Part shown: one piece after another, positions 37,551 to 49,100 of the stretch | Layout: each line of letters begins with the position of its first letter | Numbering within the stretch: the stretch's first letter is position 1 | Made by a program: the position numbers and the translations under genes | Assembly: GCF_001949145.1 (NCBI RefSeq) | Contig: NW_019091409.1 | Location: 579,338 to 643,337 of the forward strand | Length of the DNA stretch: 64,000 nucleotides | Source: Acanthaster planci | Taxonomy: Eukaryota > Echinodermata > Asteroidea > Valvatida > Acanthasteridae | Direction: 5' to 3' | The notes under the pieces: generated by a model | Database searches by the model: none | Seen by the model: the letters and a program-made list of their open reading frames with translations, nothing else | What the model was told of the DNA's origin: nothing

Positions 37551-39685
37551 ATGAGAGGGGGAAGCGGGCAGGACCGGTTAGATCTGAACCGGTGCACTGC
37601 TGCCAGACTCAGCGCGGTGACGGGTATCGCCGCAGACACCGCCAGTCGCATCATTGCATACCGCCGACGCAAAAAGAGACTAGCTAGCGTGCGAGATGTT
37701 TTGGATGTGAGAGGGGTGACGGAAAAGGATTTGGAGGTAAAAAGCATTATGTGCCACGCATTTGTTTTCAGGGATCCCCATTTGGAAAGCATTGCGCACG
37801 CGGCGGACCGTGACCCTAATTCCTGATGGCGTGTGCAAAACCATATTAAATAGGAGGATTTGCGATTGTCAGGATAGGCCTAGGCCTACCAGTGATATTC
37901 TCTGATGTCGATGCCCCATAGTTCGTCATACAGAAGAAAAAACGTTATTTATATTGTGTGAAAACGGCTTGATGCCACTTATCATTTGGATCCCCAAATA
38001 AATATAAACAATCCCTGATCGTTACACTAAAACTCATCAATTTTGAATTTTGCTTTATGGGCATTTGTGTGAGGGAAAAAATGGCCGTGTATGCGGCTAC
38101 TGCTTTTCCCGTATTCCTTTGGCACTATGTCTACTCTTCTTTTCTCCCCATCCTCTTGTGATCCCCATTGTAGATGCTCAGGCAATCTACTCAAGTCCGT
38201 CGGCTGACTTCGCCGCGTTCTCATCAGGCCAAGACTGACAAGAGTCCTGTACTCAAGAAGTCCTCTCGGAGGACCGCCACAAAATATGTCCCTTCCCCAA
38301 AACAAAGGTCAACAAAAAGTCAACAATGGAAACCCAAGCCTGCAACATCCAAGAAGGGCACACAGACACTCGAGACTGGCAGTTCCTTGGAAACGAGAGT
38401 AAAAATTTCAGCTTTTAATAGAAAAAAGGGGAAGACGCTACCCATAAAAAGAACAAAGGCCAGCAAGGTCTCCAAGAAGCCCCCTGAAAATGCAAACGAG
38501 GTAAGGAAGCCAGAGAAAGGGAATCAAAGTTTTATGATAAACAGACAATCCTCACCAACGGGTCTGCTACTGTGCAGAGAGGCGGATCGACTCAAAGCAT
38601 CTGAAGGTTTGGACTACGTTGGTACCTACGGATCCCCTAGACCCCTCCTGACACTCTCTAGTCAAGGGGTTGGAGTGCAGCAGGCGAAGGCACAGATTAA
38701 CAATTGCGCCATCACCGTGCACTTGATGGAGAGAGCGCCGCTGATGTCGCCCATGGTGACTGTTAACATTCCCTCTTGCGTTCTGGCTGAATCTGCAGGA
38801 GTGGTGGCTATCACTGAAGACAAGAGTTCCTCACATGAGACGCCGAGCAGGAGACTCGACGAAGACACTGCTGCACAGAGTATATTGGCAAACGGACTGA
38901 GACAGAGAAATGAGCCCAAGCAGTCGAGCCCTGCTGAGATCATCAACAAAAATGACCAGAGTAATTCCAACAACCAACGGCCAGAGAATGAAGGAGACGA
39001 GGCCGGGAGAGTGAGTCCAGTGAAGATATTCCCTGGGGATCAGCAGGAGGGATATTTGGCAGGATCTGAAACTGACCATTCGCCTTCGAATTTTCTGCCA
39101 AATTTACCATCCCCCGTTGACCACACACCAATATCTCTAACAGTTGGCAATGATAGCGAGATAATTGGTTCCAGACCTACTGGAAGAAGGAAAACTAGAT
39201 CGAGTCACAAGGGCACGGCCGAGAAGGTACAACTATGGCTGGAGAACTCCTCCTGCTCTTCCAGTTACTTCAACCCGGAGAAAACGAGTGTAGGCCTGCG
39301 AAACTTGTTCGATGGAGAGCCTAAGAGCCAACTGGCTGAAAAGTCCTTAATAGCGGGCACTGGCCCGTTGCCGACGACGACACAGGCCGACGATGAATCG
39401 GAGATGGTTGTTCAAAGTTCACTCGGCAAAGTGCGGTCTGAGTGCAAGAGAGAGTCGGAACGCGAACGGGACCTGCTGACGCCAGTTGCTGGAGGTGCAG
39501 CGGGTGGGAACGACAAATCAGTGCAAACGCCTCCGTGCTCTTGTAGATCTTGTCGGCGGAAGAGACGGGCTAGGAAACGGTCGGCTGAAGCGGCGGGACA
39601 GCAGTTTGAACACATGGGGACCAAGGACAATTTTTTCCCGAAAAATCAAGAAGAGCTAAGCACTGCCTGGTGCTCGCTCCTGTAA
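37551..39685 (+). CDS. Two-exon gene: helix-hairpin-helix segment plus long disordered basic protein
   Basis: Exon 1 is 37551-37736 and exon 2 is 38174-39685, joined at GAG|gtaaaa and ttgtag|ATG in phase 0, giving 565 residues. Residues about 9-60 fit a ComEA-type helix-hairpin-helix: LDLNRCTAARLSAVTGIA, a basic IIAYRRRKKR helix, and SVRDVLDVRGVTEKDLE. This module binds DNA non-specifically in ComEA and EEPD1-like proteins. The rest has no recognised domain. It is Lys/Arg/Ser-rich to about residue 180, then a Ser/Glu/Pro-rich middle, then a cluster CSCRSC followed by RRKRRARKR near the C-terminus, ending WCSLL. A nuclear, DNA-associated role is a guess. An alternative is that exon 2 starts its own protein at its ATG, which is its first codon. 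Confidence 0.65.
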
Positions 39686-41328
39686 ATAGCGGTGGTGTGA
39701 TCAAAATAAGCGGTAAAAAATTGTAAAAAATTTGATTCAACAAGTCTGGGGGGAAATGTTTTAAATGTACGGGGACCCTTAAATTTAGGTCTAATCCTTT
39801 TGGAGATTTAATGATAACCCGCGAGTCAAAGGTTCATCATAAACTTTAGATTGAGACTGAGGCGACTCATAAACAAAAGTAACTTAATTTGGCCGAAGCC
39901 ATTTTGAACGGGGGAATGTGAAATGGAAAATGTAAGCACCCGCGTTCAAAGATAGGCAGGGTTTCACCGTTCACAGGAACTCCGTAAAATTGAAAAGCGG
40001 GAAAGGGGGCTGGCTCGACACCACCTTTTTCCAACGACTCTTTACAAAGCAGACAGTGGCAAATGTTCACACGACTAGTAAAGGACATAAAGTGAACTCT
40101 TGAAGCAAGGGGAACTTAATGTTGGAGGGGGGCACGCACTTCCTCGTCAATGGTTGATGCCACGTCACCTCCAAGCAAGGTCTACGGAACACTCGGATGC
40201 CTAGGGCCGCTACAGACTACGCAATTTCTCCCTGACCATAATGTCAACCGTACCATTCGTTTACAAAGAATCACGGTTACCTTATGTGAAAAAAAGTTGA
40301 ACACTTTCTAGTTTACAAGGAAACAACGCAAAGTTTTAACAGACGCTTTCCTCTTTCAGGAAACAGCAATGTTCTTTTGAACGGGCCCATATCGGATCCA
40401 TGTACCTGGCGGTTCCAATGTACCTGAGAAGCATTTATGATTCATTATTATGAAAAGAAAACCATTGCTTGGATGATGCTAACAGAAACTGATTTTTATT
40501 TGTAAACTGACATTGGTGTACTGATACATGTATGTGAAATTATTTAAGGAGAAGGTTGTAGCACACTTAACTCCCTTATGCAGATTGCAAGTGTCGTCAG
40601 AGTGTTGGCCACAGTGGTAGCATCTTTCAGATTGTTCAGTCCGCGGGTCCAAAAACGCTGCAGGCAAATTCATTGGCCTATTTGAAACAGTTGTGGGTAA
40701 TTTTTTGTCTTTACTCACAATCTGCTAGCTCAAGGGCCCAGAAAAAGGACCCATCGTCTGCAAGCGCCATCTCCTCTCCCCGGTACCGGTACTCGTTCTA
40801 TAGCCATGCTCCGACCAGGTTCCCCCCCCCCAGGAATTGTCTCTCAATTCTGACATTATATTAGCAACTAAACCTTTCAAGTAACCTCCACATCAGTATT
40901 TCTAATCAATATATCTAATATTTCACCTTTCTTCATAATTGTTGTCTCTGTTTTTTATAATTAAACCTCAATATAATGCTGGCTGAAGGAAATGTAGCAT
41001 TTCTTTGAAATCGAAACTTTAGTTTTGGAAAAATATTTGACTGTCACAAATTAAAACTGGTGTTTAGAACTAATGTTTTTAACGTTTTCTAGATACGCAA
41101 ACAACATCAGGGAATGTGTCAATGAGGATTTAGTTCTGATTAGCTGCTTTTAAGACCCCTAATAATCTTTCTAGATTTAATGGGTTGTCTCGTATAACTC
41201 TGTTTTGCTTCCTCGACGGTTTGCCCAAATTTAAATGCAACAGCATCAAGCTGGAAAGCTGTTTTTCTGTCCCTTACTTAAGGCCAGTCTGTATTTTGCT
41301 TTGTTATTAAAATTAAGCATTACTTTAT
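39686..41328. other. Intergenic region between the HHH gene and the fucosyltransferase
   Basis: This contains the 3' side of the HHH gene and possibly a last exon of the fucosyltransferase. One candidate on the minus strand ends near 40680 (tttcaaatag acceptor), but the reading frame reached with phase 0 stops after 13 codons. A neighbouring frame is Cys-rich but does not fit the phase. Nothing else is recognised. Confidence 0.4.
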
Positions 41329-43782
41329 TTACCATGGATTCCAATTGCCAAGTCCAAAGCCCGAGGTTTTTCGATTCTTGCTTTCATTCAGCTTTCTACA
41401 GGTTTGAGAAAAACTGCCTTCTAAAACAGGTGTTCGACTCACCTGGCCACTCCGTCCTTTCGTAAGGATGGGTAAAAGATTGCAAAACAAAGTTGGGTCG
41501 TATCGCCCGTAAGCTGGTCTAGGAATCCCTATGCTTCCCTTATACTGCCATTCCAAGTATCTGGCATACATCTCAGGATGAGAATCCAACATCTTCAGAT
41601 AGTCTGCCAGATCTTTTATATTTTTAAAATCACCGATGTAGATGAATGAATTTGGGGGAAGCAGCTCTTCGTAGACCTTCCGTTTGGGACCATATACGAT
41701 GGGGACCACCCCTTGTGTTAAAGGTTTATCCCAAACTTTCTCCGTGATGTAATCCTCGCACTCAGAATTCTCCAGGGATAAATAGAATTTGTACTGTCGC
41801 ACCAAGTGCACCTTGCATGTGGCTGACCACCTGGGTTGACATTGGAGATTCCCGCAGGCTCCGTATACGTCAACTTGAATGTAAGTCTTTAACTGTCTTA
41901 CAAAACGCTCCCTTGGCCAGGAAGTGCTTTTGCAGTTACTTGCCATCCACAAAGTCATCCTGGTCTTTCCCTGCAGCCACTCATCAGGAGTTTTTGTCTC
42001 ATTGACTGTGGGTATCCCAGGCTTGTAGAATCCGTATGGCGTGGTGATGTCAGATGCCCGGTGGTAAGTCCAAAGAGCGTTGGCTGTTAAATGCGCTCTT
42101 TTAAGGCTAGGTTCGCCTTTATTTGACCATGGCGATTCCCACGAGACGTATATCCACGTCTGGTTGGGATTCATGTCTACCGGTGGTGCTGGATTTGGAG
42201 TAATGTCTCTATTGAAGTGAAAGATGACAGCATCCATTCCTGTGAAATTATTTCTGCCGTCCGCGATTGTGACTTCAATGACGCATTTTTTGCTGCACTG
42301 TACGTCGGCACGGACAGCTGAACCTCCTTTTGAATTTTGCACCAGGCACTTCAGCGCAGCACGCTTCTTTGCATATTGATTATCTCTGTCGTATACCTGG
42401 ACCTTATAATCACACAGGTCCACAATCTGTGATACCGTAGTTTTCGCGCGAGCTGATCTTCCCAATATGTCCTTTGCGGTCAGTGTGTCAAAACTTGAGC
42501 CGTTACCGTCCACAGAGATGGGATGGCGCCCTTTAAAATTGTCCATGCTAGTTACCTTGACAACATGTTGTAAAGATGCCTGTTGCTTGATGAAATAACT
42601 GTTAGGTTTATTATCAACCAGAACGAGTCTTAGTAAAATGTATGCTTGTACCAGGACGAATCCGGCAGTGACCAGGAGTGCTTGTCTCTAACAAGAAACA
42701 AAAAAAGAGCAGAGAACGTCATTCACTCGAAAAGGGCAAAATTTGGAGCTAGGTTGTTCACCTCATTGAAATAGGGATTTTTTTTATATACATATGGTCA
42801 TCATGCCTAAATTTTTGAATGGCTCTGTGATACTTTTAAGGGCGAGAGGCTGAAACCCATTCCCGCCACCATGGACGTCGTGAAGGGGACAAGGGGGCAA
42901 TTGCTTCACGGAAAAACATGTAGATAAGAAAGAGGGGGGAAATGAAAATAAACAGAAAGGAATGCGAAGAAAAAAGGAGAGAAAGGGATGCAAGTTATGA
43001 CCAGAAGGGTATGAAAACAACTTGGAATCGACCTCTTTCCACCATTAATGCTTTGCCAGTTTGCCGGGGTGTGTTCGAATAAATCCCGGCGACGCGCATG
43101 CACGTCACTGAAGCCCCCCCCCCACACACACACACACCCTGTTGTCACACCACCTTAAAATAGACCAAACAAATTGCAGTTGGGGTCGAAAATTTACATG
43201 TGTAAAAGCACGCTTAAACTGTCGTCTTTTCATACTGTAATGTCTCCAGGGAAATCCTCCCCTTTCTATATCTAATCAGTTACAACATCTAGGCCTACTC
43301 CGCTTTAATGCTTTGACAAGTTCTGAAGTTCACGTGAAGTGGATGTGGTGGTGTATCAGATGCGGGAGAAAATAGTTGCCAAGAACCTGCAAAGTCTTAA
43401 CTATTCTAATTATTAACACTTTCAAAGGGTCTGTAAACCTTCGACCACAGCTGTGGACTCGGCGACTTCTAACGGCGCTTGCGGAACGAAGGCCAAAAAC
43501 CTTGAGAGTTACCAGCATCCCCCCCCAAAAGGTTGCCCTACTCTCTTCTCCACATTTCCCCCAAAGAGGTGGCCCCAAAACGATAATTCCTCCCAATAAC
43601 CGCACTGCATTAAGTACGCACTTGCCACAATTTCATCTAACATCTGCATTTTTCTTCATATTTTTAAATCTTACTTAATGTGCGACCCGACCCATACACC
43701 CTGAAATTTTGAGAATTGAGAAATCACTCTGATAAAGTGTTGTGCTGAATAATGCCTGACATAAACTTACCAATACAGCCAT
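41329..43782 (-). CDS. Alpha-1,3-fucosyltransferase (glycosyltransferase family 10)
   Basis: Exon 1 is 43771-43782 (ATG GCT GTA TTG|gtaagt) and exon 2 is 42687 down to 41329, entered at cttgttag|AGACAA in phase 0. The short N-terminus is followed by a hydrophobic signal anchor (ALLVTAGFVLVQAYILL, about residues 7-23), so it is a type II Golgi protein. Catalytic blocks are WIYVSWESP, LWTYHRASDITTPYG (acceptor-side motif), VDVYGACG, and the GDP-fucose motif FYLSLENSECEDYITEKVWDKPL followed by GVVPIVYG. These transfer fucose from GDP-fucose to GlcNAc or related acceptors. Reading to the stop at 41329 gives 456 residues. A good donor GGCCAG|gtgagt at 41442/41443 could instead end the exon at residue 419. 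The TAA stop overlaps an AATAAA (41324-41329). Confidence 0.9.
43117..43140. repeat. CA microsatellite with flanking C run
   Basis: A run of eight or more C followed by alternating CA repeats, close to the fucosyltransferase gene start. It is a simple repeat with no further function visible. Confidence 0.8.
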
Positions 43783-46109
43783 TTTATAGTGGACACGATT
43801 GAAAAGAAAGCTGTGAACGTTGAGTCTTTCCAGAACTGTTAATTCCCACAGCCATCAGTAGTGACTAAAAGACTAACACTCGGATGATCAACCTCCATTA
43901 TCATAAATACCACCTTTCACGTATTGTGTAGAGATTCTTTTGTCTATTATGGTTGTCGAATGAAACAATAAGCGTCTATACCATTTCACCGCGAGGCCAA
44001 ACTTCTTGAGAAATGCTGTCGTAAGACCACACTAATGATCCAAGGCCGCTCCATTGTCATTTGAAAAATTTAGCACGAACACAGTTCGACGGCAGCGCAA
44101 TAATGCATTTTTACTGACAAAGTACATGCCTTAACTTTCGGTAAACAGGTTCATTCTTTTCTTTAAAACTCATTTGCTTCGGAGATTTTTAGAGAAAAAA
44201 GACAATGGCGTGACTTTCTTTCTGCCATTTTTTTATTGAATTCCAGCCACAAATACAACTGCCAGTGTCAATCACTGGCCGGGACCAACCATTTGCAGGT
44301 GTCTTTTGACAAACTGAAGTTTCAGCCGTCTTCTGATCAAGGACCAATGTCTGCAATTGGATGATAAGTCAAAAGCACCTGCTATCGATACTATTCATCT
44401 CACCAATGATTGACTCTCATGCTTTAGATTATACCAGTACTATTTATGCATATAGTTTTAATCTTTTATTCTTTTAAAAGGCTTATGCAACAAGGCGTAT
44501 CCACTTCGAAAGAGCTTGCAGTTCAACTTCAAGAGTGCAGGAAGAATTTCTTTGGCGGATGACCTGCGACATACACAAGCAGCTCTTTCCAGCGATGAAA
44601 TTCTAAAAGACATTATTCAATCATGCTGCGGGTCCAAAGTTTCAAGATGTTGATTTTTTTTCAAGACAATGATCATAACGAAACATCCAAGTCAACTTTC
44701 TTTGTGGACCATCCTATGGCACTGTGTGAATATTACTGACTCGTTCATTGAGATCTTATCGATAGTACGAGGAATGGGTAAAAAATTTAAGTGGGGTATT
44801 ATATTAACAAACGCACAGAAACTTGGGCAATTGCAACTACCACACTCTTTGGCGGTAACTACAACTACAGCATTTGTAATGCACTTAGTTTGAAGCAAAA
44901 AAGCTGGTTTTAATTCATGAAAAACACACCATGGTTTGGCGATTTCAAATATCCTTAATTTGATTTTTAGTTCAAGCATTCAGTCGCACAGAATTCTATA
45001 ACAGGAAGGCGGTCTTTTTTGTAGATTTAAGCCAGCTTTCGACATCGTGAGGCTCTTCACGGATAAAATCTTGATACTTGCATGAAACAACTGCCTACTC
45101 TAATGCTATAGTCTACAGGAAAAAAAAGAAAAATTAAATACTACACAAAACTTCAGTCAAGTGACTGTGCAAGTCCAGAAAATTATCTTTTCTTGATAAC
45201 AGCAGTGCTGAATTGAATTTCACAGTTTCATTCTCAAGTTACACCATTTTGCAAGGAAAATGCGACCAAATCATTGCTTGATCCAATTTTCTATGTGTAG
45301 TCAAGTAGTCATCTGTTTAAAATGCGACACACTTGCAACAGAAATATACTTCCTTCTAAGTTTCAGTCCGACAAGATGCCAGAATACAAAAGCTAATTTC
45401 CACTTCTCTGATGCGATGATTAACTTTGTAATTTCCCTAGGTAGTTAATAAGGTCTGGGGACAGACGGGCTGATCTGGGGGTGGTGGGGAAAGGGGGTTC
45501 AAGGTGTGTCTGTACCACCTTTTTGTGCAGACTGATTGACAAAAAGGGTTCATTGCTGAAAGAGCTAGGATACCCCTTCAATGTTGTCTCTGATGTTGTT
45601 TGTTACGATGCAATTTTTTTCTCCTGAGAAGCTTTAGATGTTTTCCAGTGGTGCAATATGATCATTTCAACACCAATTTTATGACAAACATACAGACAGG
45701 TTAACCAAATATTTTCCCATTCACGTGGCTTTCAAAGACCAAAAGGGCAAAACCTCATGCAGGATTGAATTGAAAGTTCAGTTATACTCACAATGAATAT
45801 CTTCAAGTGTGCCAAATAAAAAAAATGGGCATGGGAGAGCCAAGATCTTGGTAGGGTAAAGTCTACACCCCCAGCTGTGACTATGAGACCGCCCAAAAGC
45901 CCTGCTCGATCTTTTAGGGTTAAAGTACAATGGACGCATTTGCATATATGTAATACATAAGTTAGACAGCACCATATACCAATACAAGGACCAGTTTACT
46001 AAAACAGAGTTCAGCCTCTAGATGCAAATGAATCAACTGTCTGATTTGATCCGTCTCCCCCCAGAACTCTCAGCGCATTCATGCACAGCCATCTTAAACA
46101 ATAGAAACG
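43783..46109. other. Intergenic region between fucosyltransferase and gephyrin
   Basis: This includes the upstream side of the fucosyltransferase gene, whose start codon lies at 43780-43782, and sequence beyond gephyrin's 3' end. I saw no further exon, RNA gene or element ends. Confidence 0.4.
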
Positions 46110-46115
46110 TTTATT
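46110..46115 (-). terminator. Probable gephyrin polyadenylation signal
   Basis: AATAAA on the minus strand, about 70 bases downstream of the gephyrin stop codon at 46183-46185. The distance and position fit a short 3' UTR. Confidence 0.5.
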
Positions 46116-46182
46116 CAAGCACATGAATTACACTGAACACACCTCCTTAAAAAAAAAAATTGTGCCCTTAAATCCATGTGAT

Positions 46183-49100
46183 CTAAACTCTCCCTATAAT
46201 CAATGCATCGACGATGCTACCCTTCTTCATTTCTTTTACTCCATCAGTCTGAGAGGGCAACATGAGAAGGGCATTGGCATCTGCCATGCTCAGAAGCCTG
46301 CTGCTCATCTGGCTCCCTGTAATGGTTGCCGTGGGAATGAGTTCGTCTCCCTCCCAGGCCAGCTTGACCCGCTGGAATTCTGGTCGTGGGTCCAGTTTGA
46401 TATCGGATGCAACCTGGAATAATGGGCGAGCAAAAAGCATGTTACAGATTGACATTTAAGAAGGCTAATAAAATCAATACAGCAAAGCACGTCTGTGCTA
46501 CTCTGACATCATTCTGACATCACTCGGTCCATTACCTTGGCTTTAATCTTTGTCAAGTTGGGGTTGGTATATCCCATCATCTTTCGCAGGGCAGGAAGAA
46601 CAAACAGGTTAAAGGTAACGATGGCAGAGGCTGGATTCCCTGTGTGAAACAAGATAACATGCCGGTATTATTGCACAATTGTTTATCATACCATGAAACG
46701 ATTGGGAGATGTGTCTCAAGCTAATTTTGGCCTGTGTTCCTTGTGCAGCGCAGATCTCTGTGATAGATCTCATGAAATATTGCACAGAAAAAGAACCAGA
46801 TAAAAAGACCAGTGCAAAGACCACACACACAGCGCTCTTTCAAATGGCTCCAACCGTGAGTCAGTGGCTAATTTTTATAACTAATCAAGGTGTTAATGCA
46901 ATGGCTGGTGAAGCTATCCAACTGATCATAACAACCACTCATGAACAACTACATGCATTATCACAAATGCAATCTTTGCAGTAAATTAAAAACAAAACCC
47001 CTGCCAACTACGTGTAAATTTATTTTCCCAATCCTCAACTATTATTCTTTCAATATATTACAATTTGTATGTTAATGACTGACTACTTAGTTTTTTGTCA
47101 GTGTAGACAGATAAAGAGTTGCCAAGACATGCAGCATGTTAACTGTCTGCATGCAACATACCTGGCAAGGCAAAGAAAAGCTTCTGGGAACTCTCAGAGG
47201 TGATGGTGGCAAACGAAGTAGGTTTCCTGAAGAGACAAAAAGAACAAACTCACTTCAGACATACCACAAAAAGTTCAATATCCTCAGGCAACTGGACACC
47301 AAAAACACAGTGGATAATCAAAGGCAAATTCTTTTAAAGTTGCACCCATCCCTCTATTTAAGCCTTCCATCAGACAATCAAAAAAAGACAGAATGACAGG
47401 GAGAAAATTGTCCATGTCTTGACAACTCGCCCCGGTTTGAGGAACACCCTCCCAAAGTGAACCTTGGCGTGTATGCCAACCATGAGGCAGTACTTGAGCA
47501 GGTCTCTCTCCCCCATAGACACGCCCCCCGTTGAGATGACCACATCGGCCTGGCTGACGGCGGACTTGAGAGTGGCTTGCAAGCTCTCTGCACTGCATGG
47601 AGATCAGAGAAAGTGGGATCATGACACAAAACCGATGTACCTTAGCTAGTTGGGTAGCATGAGGTAAAGCTGCCATGTTTGGCATTTGTACAATTACTTT
47701 TGCCTTTCACAGGTCACAGGGCGGACATGCTGATGAGCACAGAATGTGAAATTGAGGAGCATAAGCAACCAAGTTCTTAAGAGGTTTGAATTTGAATTAG
47801 TGTCCTTAACCACTTCGTGCCGAGGTGCCCAGTACAAGGTACCTTGGGTTTGTCTGCATAGCTGGGGAGCCCGAAATCGGACTAAAGAGCTGGGCCTTGT
47901 AACAAAAGACCATAATGGGAACAAAAGACCGAGCTGCTGGGAATTGCCAACATTTTGTCAGTTGTCAATAGCGGAGGAAATCCATCAATATTTTGTAAGA
48001 TTATACCACTTTTTGTGGCATTCAGCGCGAGCAGATCACCACTGGGGACAAAAGCGCTCAAGCACTCCAGTGATGAGCGATACAATATCGCTGCACGCTA
48101 ATCTAGCCCGTATTGAAAAGACACCAGCAGTGCACTGTGCCAGTTTTGGGAACAAAAGAAACTTATGTAACACCTCACAATCGGGGCTCTTTTTACAAGG
48201 TTGCAGGCCTGGCTGAAATACTCGGGCATCAATAGATGTTGTCTGTCAGATTAGAGTAACCACCAGACAGTCACTCAATGGGGTTTAGGCATTCAGGAAA
48301 AAAGATATGAATTTTTGAAGATTTTGAAAACCAAAGATATTGAAAATCACCTGGTTTAGGACACTGCATTTTCAAAGGCACCTGACAGCAAGTGGTTAAT
48401 GAGGGTTTAATAATGGACATTATTGCCGCGGCACACTGCAGCAAAGCAAGAACACCTGCTCCTGCGCCATGTGCAAAATCTACTCACTTGTCCTTGGCAA
48501 TGCCCAGATCGACACAGGGAAATCCATGTTCAGCCAGAGCAGACAGGAGGGTGGTTCGATTGCTGTCAAATATGTGCCCCTTCTTGCATTCCTGGTGAGG
48601 TTCACACAGCTGTCAGTGCAAGAAAAGATAGGATTACACCCTGACTCATTGTTGAAAAAAAATCGGAACTAGGACTCAGACTCGTGTCTGAAATCAGTCC
48701 ATTTTGGAGGGGGCTGGCCATCAGGAATCTGCCTGAGACATGGAACACAATAAAGGGGCCACTAAGTTCCCCTTGTGGTTTTTACATTTTTGAACAACCT
48801 ATTCTACACTTGAATCACCAGGCAGGCTTCAATTGGAATGAAACCTTGAAAGGTTATCATGTTTTTAACATAACTCTATGCCATTTTAATGCAAAACATG
48901 ACACGTTAATTTTACTTTCGTCCATTATGAGCAGCAAGAGGGATAATGATATTCCCAAAGCAGGAACTGTTCTATTGTCTCTCTCAAACTACAATCTACA
49001 TGCTCATTCATATGTAGAAAATGTTTGCCGAGTGCTGAAGTACCGGCAAAAATGTATAAACATTTATGGAAACACTGCTAATGTGACTGGCTCCCTTGTG

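Noticed and set aside
40479-40718. Cys-rich frame (RCYHCGQHSDDTC) as last fucosyltransferase exon
   Set aside because: Its reading frame does not fit the phase-0 donor at 41443. The frame that fits stops after 13 codons.
47746-48216. Long plus-strand open frame of 156 codons
   Set aside because: It lies wholly within a copy of the TTAA/CCACTT MITE and is broken in the other copies.
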